64,000 nt of DNA from Planctomycetota bacterium (lineage in GTDB: Bacteria > Planctomycetota > Brocadiia > Brocadiales > Brocadiaceae): positions 24,502 through 88,501 of the forward strand of contig VGXV01000011.1 in NCBI GenBank assembly GCA_016873165.1, given 5' to 3'. Numbering within the stretch: position 1 is the stretch's first letter; each line of letters begins with the position of its first letter. Position numbers and translations under genes: made by a program. Shown here one piece after another: positions 10,119 through 17,504 of the stretch. The notes under the pieces were generated by a model. That model searched no databases, had not been told where the DNA came from, and saw only the letters and a list, made by a program, of their open reading frames with translations.

Positions 10119-10346
10119 ATGCCCGTATATGAATTTAAATGCAAAAAATGTGAAATAAAATTTGAGGAATATTTTAAAAGCGCGTCCGAGCAAAAAAAAT
10201 TGTTTTGCCCTTCCTGTAAAAGCGAACATGTTGAAAAAGTATTTTCTGTTTTTGGAACTTCAGAAGCAGGGAATGGCAATCTTGCATCTGCTGGCGGCAA
10301 CAAGGCAGGCAGCGGAGGCGGTTGCGGTTGTTGTGCGATGGGTTAG
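10119..10346 (+). CDS. FmdB-family zinc ribbon protein
   Basis: 75 aa. MPVYEFKCKKCEIKFEEY is the hallmark FmdB start; two Cys-x2-Cys pairs (CKKC, CPSC) form one zinc ribbon. The glycine-rich tail ends GGGCGCCAMG with three further cysteines. Putative regulator; function unknown in most bacteria. Strong ribosome site GAGGGGG. Confidence 0.88.
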   Translation: MPVYEFKCKKCEIKFEEYFKSASEQKKLFCPSCKSEHVEKVFSVFGTSEAGNGNLASAGGNKAGSGGGCGCCAMG

Positions 10347-10349
10347 AAG

Positions 10350-10420
10350 GAGAGCATTCCTGATTTTTTGTAACGTATCTTTTCAGAGTAGGATGGGTGA
10401 AGCGTCAGCGCACCCATCAG
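10350..10420. repeat. Family A repeat end plus hairpin
   Basis: GAGCATTCCTGATTTTTTGT is followed by a hairpin GATGGGTG...CACCCATC (about 10391-10418). It matches the family A ends at 4026, 10967 and 14967. May serve as a terminator-like stem between the FmdB and HIT genes, though no T-run follows. Confidence 0.6.
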
Positions 10421-10476
10421 AATAAAGGGAAATGTAGATATTTTTGAGAGCGATATTAAAGTAAAGGGTTTACTGA

Positions 10477-10962
10477 ATGACAAAAAACATCTGGGCTCCA
10501 TGGCGTGTGACGTACATTAAAAATTCTCCTCAAGAGGATGCTTGTTTTTTGTGCGAAGCGTTTGATGGCGATTTGGAAGAAGAAAAATATATTATATGCC
10601 GCGGCAGGGAATGCTTTTGTATTCTGAATAAATATCCCTATAACAGCGGGCATCTGATGGTTGTTCCCAACCGGCATGTCGCTGATATTGCCGAACTTGC
10701 CGATGGTGAGTTGTTAGAGATAATGAAGATGACTGCCGAAATGAAAAAGCACCTTGCATCCCTTATGAAACCCGATGGTTTTAATATTGGGATTAATATG
10801 GGAAAATCGGCGGGCGCGGGGTTGCTCGGCCATATACATCTGCATATTGTGCCGAGATGGGATGGTGATACGAATTTTATGCCTGTTTTATCAGATGCTA
10901 AAGTCATACCTCAATCATTGGAAGATTTTTCTCTGGAATTGAAAAAACACATCCGGGGTTAA
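10477..10962 (+). CDS. HIT-family hydrolase/phosphorylase (Ap4A-type)
   Basis: 161 aa. The N-terminal NIWAPWRVTYIKN and a zinc-site-like CFLCEA are typical of the bacterial branch related to diadenosine tetraphosphate phosphorylases. The histidine triad HIHLHIVPRW (near residue 122) supplies the nucleophile. Probably cleaves dinucleoside polyphosphates or other nucleotidyl conjugates in the cytoplasm; the substrate is not determinable here. Confidence 0.9.
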   Translation: MTKNIWAPWRVTYIKNSPQEDACFLCEAFDGDLEEEKYIICRGRECFCILNKYPYNSGHLMVVPNRHVADIAELADGELLEIMKMTAEMKKHLASLMKPDGFNIGINMGKSAGAGLLGHIHLHIVPRWDGDTNFMPVLSDAKVIPQSLEDFSLELKKHIRG

Positions 10963-11150
10963 CATAGGGAGTATTCCCGATTTTTTGCAACGTATCATTA
11001 TATTATGCTTCGACTCCGCTCAGCATGACACGTACCGTCACCCTGAGCGGAGTCGAAGGGTTGGAGTCTCTCGTTGAAAGTGCGGAGGTTTTTTCTGTAA
11101 AATATACGTTGATTGTTTTTTACAAAAAATCGGGAATGCTCCCGTTAACA
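10963..11150. mobile_element. Family A MITE-like element with internal palindrome
   Basis: Outer inverted repeats GGGAGTATTCCCGATTTTTT (10967-10986) and AAAAAATCGGGAATGCTCCC (about 11124-11143) enclose a second palindrome, CTTCGACTCCGCTCAG ... CTGAGCGGAGTCGAAG (about 11008-11058). No coding capacity. The inner palindrome also occurs near 22330 and 26140. The rest of the gap up to 11285 is featureless. Confidence 0.75.
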
Positions 11151-11285
11151 TAAAAGGATACATGATGCAGATATTTGATGCGCGACATTTTGTGGATTGT
11201 GCGCCTGTATCTTATGTCCTAATCTTCCGCATCCCATATTCCGAATCATGTACTATCTTATAATTTAAAAATGATGGTGAGTTGT

Positions 11286-11966
11286 ATGAAAGTATCGGGC
11301 ATTTTGGTTGGCGCTGGTCTTGGATTACGAATGGGCGGAAAGGTGAAAAAACCTTTTATCCGGATTCATGACAAACCGGTATTTCTTCATACAATAGATC
11401 GTTTTTCTCAATGCAGCCTGGTTACTGAAATGGTATTAGTTGTCGGAGAATCGGAGAGAGACTATGTTCTCGATACCTGGCGGGATTTGCTGGATGCATA
11501 CGGGGTAAAAAAAATTGTTCCGGGCGGAAAAAGGAGGCAGGACAGCGTATTTAACGGTCTAAGCAATGTCGATACTGATGCGGAAATTGTGCTTATTCAC
11601 GATGCTGTCAGGCCACTTGTTAAAAAAGAACACATAGAAGAAGTTATTCATAAGGTAAAAGAATGTAAGGCTGCAATTCTTGCCGCGCCGATGAAGGCAA
11701 CGGTAAAAGAAATAAATGATGATTTTTCAATAAAGAGGACTGTCCCCAGAAGCAAACTTTGGATGGCTCAAACTCCCCAGGGATTTGAGAAAAACTTAAT
11801 AATGAAAGTATTTCATCAGTTCCGGAATACAGAGAGAGAATTCACCGATGATGCCCAAATGGTGGAAGAAGCAGGGTATCCTGTATATATTGTCCCCGGT
11901 TCCGATGATAATATAAAAATCACAACACCTGATGATATAAGTATTGCGGCGGCATTATTGAAATAG
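11286..11966 (+). CDS. ispD: 2-C-methyl-D-erythritol 4-phosphate cytidylyltransferase
   Basis: 226 aa from ATG 11286, chosen over ATG 11271 because MKVSGILVGAGLGLRMGG is the canonical N-terminus; GGTGAG lies just upstream. Nucleotide-binding LGLRMGGKVKKPF, the GGKRRQDSVFNGL loop, IHDAVRPLV, and TDDAQMVE with IKITTPDD are all family signatures. Transfers CMP to MEP in the non-mevalonate isoprenoid pathway. The family's AAG start motif reads GAG here. ispF is not adjacent. Confidence 0.95.
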   Translation: MKVSGILVGAGLGLRMGGKVKKPFIRIHDKPVFLHTIDRFSQCSLVTEMVLVVGESERDYVLDTWRDLLDAYGVKKIVPGGKRRQDSVFNGLSNVDTDAEIVLIHDAVRPLVKKEHIEEVIHKVKECKAAILAAPMKATVKEINDDFSIKRTVPRSKLWMAQTPQGFEKNLIMKVFHQFRNTEREFTDDAQMVEEAGYPVYIVPGSDDNIKITTPDDISIAAALLK

Positions 11967-11973
11967 CGCATAG

Positions 11974-12651
11974 ATGAAAAAATATTTCCTACTCTTTGTT
12001 ATTCTCACGTGTTTCCCTGTGGTTTCCTGCGCCAATAAGGAATATAGAGTATTCGACAGTTTTAAAAATTATGAAGGATCCGATGCATTTGCCACGGAAT
12101 TATTGAGAGCAGATTTTCTGATACAGGAAAGGATTTTGAAAATACTTGAAAAGGCGCTGATTCTCCTCGAAGAAAATGATGATTCCGTCACGAAAAAAAC
12201 TTTTGAAGAAATTATAGAAGTTATGAGTTATTTCTTTGATAAATGCCATTTTGAAAAAGAAAACGCCATTTTGTTTCCGTTTGTCAAAAATGTACAGGGC
12301 GGACTGGAAAAGAAGGATTTTCTGGGGCAATTATTAATGGAACATATATCGGTGAGAGACAGGAAGCGGATGTTGTTGAATGCCATAGAAGAGATACATC
12401 TTGGTAAAAAGGCGAGGAAGAGAATAAGAAAAATCGGTTACGGATACATTAAATTTACGCAAAAGCATATTAAAATGGAAGAAAAGGTTCTTTTCCCATG
12501 GCTTGATGAATTATTGTCCCACGATGATCAGTTGGCATTGATAGAACGGTTGAATACGGTGGAAGTTAAAGATATTGATGACGGTTTGCATGAAAAATAT
12601 TCAATAACGATAGAAAAACTTGAGAATCAGTTAACTGTGTATAGCGAATAA
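11974..12651 (+). CDS. Exported hemerythrin-like (HHE) protein
   Basis: 225 aa. N-terminal signal MKKYFLLFVILTCFPVVSC suggests export, possibly as a lipoprotein. The remainder is a four-helix hemerythrin domain with metal-ligand patterns CHFEKENAILFP, LLMEHISVRDRK and KFTQKHIKMEEKVLFPWL, consistent with a non-heme di-iron site binding O2 or NO. Most bacterial hemerythrins are cytoplasmic or fused to sensors, so an exported stand-alone copy is less usual. It ends close to another exported protein gene (12706) and may be co-transcribed with ispD, seven bases upstream. Confidence 0.85.
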   Translation: MKKYFLLFVILTCFPVVSCANKEYRVFDSFKNYEGSDAFATELLRADFLIQERILKILEKALILLEENDDSVTKKTFEEIIEVMSYFFDKCHFEKENAILFPFVKNVQGGLEKKDFLGQLLMEHISVRDRKRMLLNAIEEIHLGKKARKRIRKIGYGYIKFTQKHIKMEEKVLFPWLDELLSHDDQLALIERLNTVEVKDIDDGLHEKYSITIEKLENQLTVYSE

Positions 12652-12705
12652 AGAATTGTTATAGTTTTTAGATTTATAGACTTTTTTAATGCACTGGAGT
12701 TTGTT

Positions 12706-13392
12706 ATGAAGAAATATTTTTTAATTATTTTTGTTTGCATGAATTTTTTCATTGCCAATGGCGCTTTTGCCCAGCAAGGGCAAAAGGTAACCGTTGCTGA
12801 AATATTGGGGGAAAGGAAAGAGTATTATTTCGATACCGATGAGTTGTTCAACATGCCGGCGGGATTTATTAATGCTGTTGCCGGCGCCGGCAAAGAAGGA
12901 CAGTGGAAGGTGCTGAAAGTGCAGCATTCACCTTCTGCCGATAATGTTGTTGTGCAGTCAAAAAGCGATAAGACAGCGCAACGCTTTCCATTGCTCATTG
13001 TTGATGGGGCAGATTATGAGGATGCCATGGCATACGTGAAATTTCGTGCGGAAGGCGGTGAAATAGACCGTGCTGCGGGGATAGTTTTCAGGTATAAGGA
13101 TAATCAAAACTATTATGTGCTGAGAGCAAATGCCCTGGAAAACAATGTGCATTTGTATAAAGTGGTGAATGGACAGCAAACAATGATCGGGGAAAGGAAT
13201 ATAAAAGTATCTTCAAACGAGTGGTATTTGTTAAAGGTCATCTATGACGGGAAAAAGATACGATGTTTTTTCGAGAATACAATGATAATGGAAGTTTCTG
13301 ACGATACGTTTGATTCCGGCAGCATAGGCCTCTGGACAAAATCCGATTCTTACGTATTGTTTGATGATTTTGTAATTCAGGAAAATGCTTAA
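12706..13392 (+). CDS. Exported concanavalin/LamG-like beta-sandwich protein
   Basis: 228 aa with a clear signal peptide (hydrophobic run then IANGAFAQQ). The mature part resembles the 3-keto-disaccharide hydrolase / LamG-like sandwich: AGIVFRYKDNQNYYVLRA, YDGKKIRCFFENTMIMEVSD, GSIGLWTKSD, FDDFVI. Such domains in planctomycetes are often carbohydrate-associated; no catalytic residues can be assigned. Function unknown. Confidence 0.7.
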   Translation: MKKYFLIIFVCMNFFIANGAFAQQGQKVTVAEILGERKEYYFDTDELFNMPAGFINAVAGAGKEGQWKVLKVQHSPSADNVVVQSKSDKTAQRFPLLIVDGADYEDAMAYVKFRAEGGEIDRAAGIVFRYKDNQNYYVLRANALENNVHLYKVVNGQQTMIGERNIKVSSNEWYLLKVIYDGKKIRCFFENTMIMEVSDDTFDSGSIGLWTKSDSYVLFDDFVIQENA

Positions 13393-13435
13393 CAATGAAA
13401 TCTGAATATTTGGTTGCCAAAGGATGTGACGATCG

Positions 13436-14866
13436 ATGGAAAAATATGAACAGGAACGCTTTGCAAAGCTTCAAAAATTAAGGGAAAAGGGTATTGATCC
13501 GTTTGGCGGGCGATATGACAATACGCAATCAATACAAACAATTCTGAAAGAATTTGTGCCGGAGCGTGATGATCTGAAGGTTAAGGCTGCCGGACGCATC
13601 ATGACAATGCGTCCTCATGGAAAGACGGTATTCTTAGACATACGGGATTGGACGGGGAAGATACAGGTATACATTAAGCGCGATAAAATCGGAGAAGAAC
13701 CGTTCGAATTATCCAAATTGCTCGACCTCGGTGACCTTCTGGGGGTTGAAGGTGTTCTTTTCAAAACCAGAACAGGAGAGGTGACGATTTATGCGGACAG
13801 TTTTACCCTGTTGTCAAAATCGCTTCTCAATCCTCCTGAAAAGTGGCATGGTCTCAAGGATGTTGAACTGCGGCACAGGCAGCGCTATGTTGATCTGTTT
13901 ACCAGCCCTGAGGTTATGCAGACATTTTTAAAACGTATACAGATCATCAAGCACATACGCACATTTCTGGATGCGAGGGATTTTGTGGAAGTCGAGACGC
14001 CCATGATGCAGTCAATACCCGGCGGCGCTGTGGCAAGACCCTTTATTACTCATCATAACGCCCTGGATATCGATTTGTATCTGCGGATAGCGCCGGAGCT
14101 TTATCTGAAAAGATTACTGGTCGGCGGCATGGAAAGGGTATATGAAATTAACCGCAACTTTCGGAACGAAGGCATTTCCACGCGTCACAATCCTGAATTT
14201 ACCATGATGGAATTATATCAGGCCTACAGCGATTACAATGGGATGATGGAGTTAACGGAAGGGCTTGTTGTTTCGTTGGTGGAAAAGTTATATGGAAATT
14301 ATGAAATTCCATTCGGCGAAATAACAATTAATATGAAGCCTCCATGGCGCCGGGCAACTTTTTGCGAACTTCTGGAAGAACATAGCGGAATAAAATATGA
14401 CGACGAAGAAGGATTGATCCGGAAATCAAAGGAATTGGGCTTGGAAACGGCAGGTATAGACAGGGACAATATAGCCAATAATCTTTTTGAGGAACTGGTG
14501 GAGAAGGCGTTGGTAAACCCCACATTTGTTCTGGATTATCCCACTTCAATTTGTCCTCTGACAAAAACATGCGCGCACGACCCTCGTTTTGCCCAGAGAT
14601 TTGAACTGTACATAGCATCCATGGAAGTGGCAAATTCATACTCGGAGCTGAATGATTCCATAGAACAGGATAAAAGATTTCATGAACAGTTAGGCACCGA
14701 AGCGGATATTGCCGGGAAAATCGATGAAGATTTTTTAACTGCCCTCAAATACGGCATGCCTCCGGCGGGAGGTCTTGGGATAGGCATCGACAGGCTTATC
14801 ATGCTGCTTACCAATAATGTTTCAATCCGGGAAGTTATTTTGTTTCCGTTGTTAAAACCGAAGTAA
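13436..14866 (+). CDS. lysS: Lysyl-tRNA synthetase, class II
   Basis: 476 aa. The N-terminal OB-fold anticodon domain (VKAAGRIMTMRPHGKTVFLD) is followed by the class II core with motif 2 FRNEGISTRHNPEFTMMELY and motif 3 GGLGIGIDRLIMLL. Charges tRNA-Lys. Slightly shorter than the roughly 490-500 aa norm, with a compact N-terminus but all catalytic motifs present. Confidence 0.97.
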   Translation: MEKYEQERFAKLQKLREKGIDPFGGRYDNTQSIQTILKEFVPERDDLKVKAAGRIMTMRPHGKTVFLDIRDWTGKIQVYIKRDKIGEEPFELSKLLDLGDLLGVEGVLFKTRTGEVTIYADSFTLLSKSLLNPPEKWHGLKDVELRHRQRYVDLFTSPEVMQTFLKRIQIIKHIRTFLDARDFVEVETPMMQSIPGGAVARPFITHHNALDIDLYLRIAPELYLKRLLVGGMERVYEINRNFRNEGISTRHNPEFTMMELYQAYSDYNGMMELTEGLVVSLVEKLYGNYEIPFGEITINMKPPWRRATFCELLEEHSGIKYDDEEGLIRKSKELGLETAGIDRDNIANNLFEELVEKALVNPTFVLDYPTSICPLTKTCAHDPRFAQRFELYIASMEVANSYSELNDSIEQDKRFHEQLGTEADIAGKIDEDFLTALKYGMPPAGGLGIGIDRLIMLLTNNVSIREVILFPLLKPK

Positions 14867-14892
14867 TAAGAAAATACATAAGTTCGCAAGGA

Positions 14893-15095
14893 ATTTCAAT
14901 GTAGGGGTTCAAAATCTTGAACCACTGCAAGGCTGAAGACTTCGTCGTGAGATCCGTTGAACGAAAGGGGGAGCATTCCCGATTTTCGTGACTCCTGTTA
15001 GGTACAGTAGATTAACCCTGACAGGGTTTTCAACCCCTGTCAGGGTTGTTTTGTCCCGACCCCATGAACGGTTACAAAAAATCGGGAATGCACAC
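14893..15095. repeat. Palindrome followed by a family A element carrying a different inner palindrome
   Basis: A palindrome GGTTCAAAATCTTGAACC at 14906-14923 follows GGAATTTCAA. A family A element spans 14967-15094: left end GGGAGCATTCCCGATTTT, right end GTTACAAAAAATCGGGAATG. Its centre is a different palindrome, AACCCTGACAGGGTT ... CCCCTGTCAGGGTT (about 15014-15047). The ends match the element at 10967 but the centre does not. Confidence 0.75.
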
Positions 15096-15117
15096 AATTT
15101 GAAGGAGGTTAAATAAT

Positions 15118-15330
15118 ATGCACCGTTTCCTTATCGTGATCGAAAAAACGAATGATAACTATTCTGCATACTCACCTGATTTACCGGGATGTGTGGCTAC
15201 CGGTGCAGCTCGTGATGAAGTAGAGCAAAATATGTATGAAGCCATTGAATTGCATTTGCAAGGGCTGAAGGAAGATGGGTTATCTATCCCTCAGCCGACT
15301 TCCTTCGCAGAGTATATTGCCGTCAGATAA
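15118..15330 (+). CDS. HicB-like antitoxin, solitary
   Basis: 70 aa. YSAYSPDLPGCVATGAARDE is the HicB/UPF0150 core fold, with a C-terminal EYIAV tail. HicB normally neutralises the HicA mRNA interferase. No HicA (about 60 aa with a double-stranded-RNA-binding-like fold) is seen on either side. Strong ribosome site AAGGAGG. Flanked by repeat elements on both sides, so it may be a remnant of a mobile pair. Confidence 0.85.
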   Translation: MHRFLIVIEKTNDNYSAYSPDLPGCVATGAARDEVEQNMYEAIELHLQGLKEDGLSIPQPTSFAEYIAVR

Positions 15331-15419
15331 AATTCATGGTGGATTAGGTTATTCCATGTCACCATACTTAAAACCCGCCGGAAATACATTTGCAACACAC
15401 ATTCCAAAAAACTAAATTC

Positions 15420-15564
15420 TTGTATCACTTTAGTTTTTTGAAAAAACATGATTTCTCAGCTATTCTGCAACCCTGACAGGGTTCTGAAACCCTGTCAGGG
15501 TTAAACCAGTAAGCAAGATTTACCTTATGTTATCACAGTTTTTCAAAAAACTAAAGTGATACAA
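15420..15564. mobile_element. Family B MITE-like element, short copy
   Basis: Terminal inverted repeats of about 26 bases: TGTATCACTTTAGTTTTTTG (from 15421) and CAAAAAACTAAAGTGATACA (to 15563). The centre carries the palindrome AACCCTGACAGGGTT...AACCCTGTCAGGGTT (15469-15502), the same inner palindrome as in the family A element at 14967. Lies between the HicB and RecQ genes. Confidence 0.8.
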
Positions 15565-15609
15565 AATTTTCAATTTTATTCTGTTGTGCTACGATAATGG
15601 AGTTTCATT

Positions 15610-17037
15610 TTGCTAACTATACAAAACAACCCTAAAAAAATATTAGAACACTATTTTGGATATTCATCTTTTGTATGGCAGCAGGAAAACATTATCGAAC
15701 ATGTTTTGGCGAAAAAACATGCAATAGTTGTCGCTCCCACAGGTATAGGAAAATCGTTGTGTTATCAGGTGCCGGCAATAATGAGTGACGACCTGACCGT
15801 TGTTATCTCGCCGCTTATTTCCCTTATGAAAGACCAGGTAGATTCCTTATTGAGCCGTGGTATTGAAGCAACATATATCAACTCAACTCTCAGCAGAAAC
15901 ATACGGGAATCAAGATACTCGGAACTTGAACAGGGTGGGTACCGCATTCTCTATGTCACTCCCGAGCGTTTTCGCAAGTCAGACTTTGCTCACATACTCT
16001 CCGGACGCAGGATAAACCTTCTGGCTGTTGATGAAGCTCATTGTATAAGCGAATGGGGGCATGATTTTCGTCCAGACTATACAAGGTTGGGAGAAATTCG
16101 CCGGTTATTAGGGAATCCAATAACTATTGCGCTCACCGCCACTGCAACTCCGGCAGTACAAAAGGATATTGTTTATCAGTTGGGGTTAAAACCGGAAGAA
16201 GTAGAAATATTTCATGGAGGAATAGATCGTCCCAATCTTGATTTACAGATAGAGGAAGTTTTTAGTGACGATGAGAAGCTGGAGCATATTCTTTATATTG
16301 CTGATACCTATAAAGGCAGCGGCATAGTCTATTTTACTCTGATTAAGACGTTAGAAGCATTTAGCGGGATGTTAATAAGGCGAGGGGTTTCGCATCTTTG
16401 TTACCATGGCAATTTAGAGGCGGCGCAGCGTTCTTCCGTTCAGGAACAATTTATGCAAAAGAATGACACACTTGTGCTGGCAACAAATGCGTTTGGAATG
16501 GGGATTGATAAAAAGGATATTCGTTTTGTAATTCATGCGGATATTCCCGGTTCAATGGAATCGTACTATCAGGAAATTGGCCGTGCGGGAAGGGATGGCA
16601 AGGATTCATTATGCGCGTTATTGTATAATGAAAGCGATTTGTTGACACAGATGGAATTTATACGGTGGAACAATCCTGATGCCGAATACTATCAGAGGGT
16701 GTATTGTTTCCTCTCAGAAGACATTGAAAAAATATCAGCGCTCGGCATTGATTGGTTCAAAAAGAAACTTCACGCTAAAAACCGTCAAGACTATAGATTG
16801 GAGACTGTTCTTAAGATGCTTGACCGTTATGGGGTTATAGAAGGCGCTGATGATATATATAAAGCCAAAGTGCTTTCTTCTCTGCCGCCGCAATTGCTGG
16901 ATCAGAGTTATCTGGAGAAAAAACACAGGAATGATTTGCAAAAACTTTATAAACTCGTGCAATACGTGAAGCATGCCGGCAATCGTAAATTATTTATCAA
17001 AGAGTATTTTGGCATACAAGATTTAAATCCGGGATGA
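15610..17037 (+). CDS. RecQ-like ATP-dependent DNA helicase, C-terminally reduced
   Basis: 475 aa, TTG start with GGAG seven bases upstream. Helicase motifs: I APTGIGKSLCYQVPA, II VDEAHCISEWGHDFRP (which includes the RecQ aromatic-rich loop), III TATATP, VI QEIGRAGRDG. The RecQ zinc-binding domain is degenerate: the region expected to hold four cysteines reads YVKHAGNRKLFIKEYFGIQD with none, and the protein stops there. No winged-helix or HRDC domain remains. The helicase core appears functional; DNA-substrate specificity may differ from RecQ proper. Confidence 0.88.
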   Translation: MLTIQNNPKKILEHYFGYSSFVWQQENIIEHVLAKKHAIVVAPTGIGKSLCYQVPAIMSDDLTVVISPLISLMKDQVDSLLSRGIEATYINSTLSRNIRESRYSELEQGGYRILYVTPERFRKSDFAHILSGRRINLLAVDEAHCISEWGHDFRPDYTRLGEIRRLLGNPITIALTATATPAVQKDIVYQLGLKPEEVEIFHGGIDRPNLDLQIEEVFSDDEKLEHILYIADTYKGSGIVYFTLIKTLEAFSGMLIRRGVSHLCYHGNLEAAQRSSVQEQFMQKNDTLVLATNAFGMGIDKKDIRFVIHADIPGSMESYYQEIGRAGRDGKDSLCALLYNESDLLTQMEFIRWNNPDAEYYQRVYCFLSEDIEKISALGIDWFKKKLHAKNRQDYRLETVLKMLDRYGVIEGADDIYKAKVLSSLPPQLLDQSYLEKKHRNDLQKLYKLVQYVKHAGNRKLFIKEYFGIQDLNPG

Positions 17038-17066
17038 AGAAAATGTTTTTTGATAGCTACAGTCAA

Positions 17067-17456
17067 TCAGCTAAATTTTTTCAGCATATGTTGAAAATTA
17101 GTTAAATCATTTTGTTTTTCATATATTTCCTCAAAACTTGAAGCAATATCAATAAACGTTTTCAATACTTTTGGGTCGAAGTGCTCCGGCCTCGTTCTGC
17201 CGTCTCCTTTTGTGATAATATCAAAAGCTTTCTGATGGCTGAAAGCCGGTTTATACGGTCTTTTGCTTCGTAAGGCGTCATATTGATCACAAAGCATTAC
17301 TATCCTGCCTTCCATTGGTATATCTTCTCCTTTCAACCCTTTCGGATACCCCGCGCCGTCCCATCTCTCATGATGACACAGGGCAATTGACGCAGACATT
17401 TGTATATCATAGTGAGATGAACCTGAAAGTATCTCCTCTCCCATATTTAAAATCAT
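17067..17456 (-). pseudogene. 3' fragment of an HD-GYP response regulator
   Basis: 129 codons matching only the C-terminal half of an HD-GYP domain: [47 protein letters not shown]. The receiver domain and the metal-binding HD motif (HDIGKIG in the intact relative at 27297) are missing. Close to that relative through its whole length. It lies 46 bases after the giant hybrid kinase on the same strand, where an RpfG-type partner would be expected. A heptamer tandem repeat marks the junction. Probably non-functional. Confidence 0.85.
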
Positions 17457-17473
17457 TTTGTCATTAGAATTTG

Positions 17474-17504
17474 TTTCGTATTTCGTATTTCGTGTTTCGT
17501 ATTT
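17474..17504. repeat. Tandem heptamer repeat
   Basis: Four consecutive copies of TTTCGTA (third reads TTTCGTG), placed exactly between the kinase stop codon and the broken HD-GYP gene. A likely deletion or slippage junction. Confidence 0.85.

Noticed and set aside
14900..14945. tRNA-like hairpin GGTTCAAAATCTTGAACC
   Set aside because: A simple palindrome without acceptor, D or anticodon arms; similar hairpins are repeat units.
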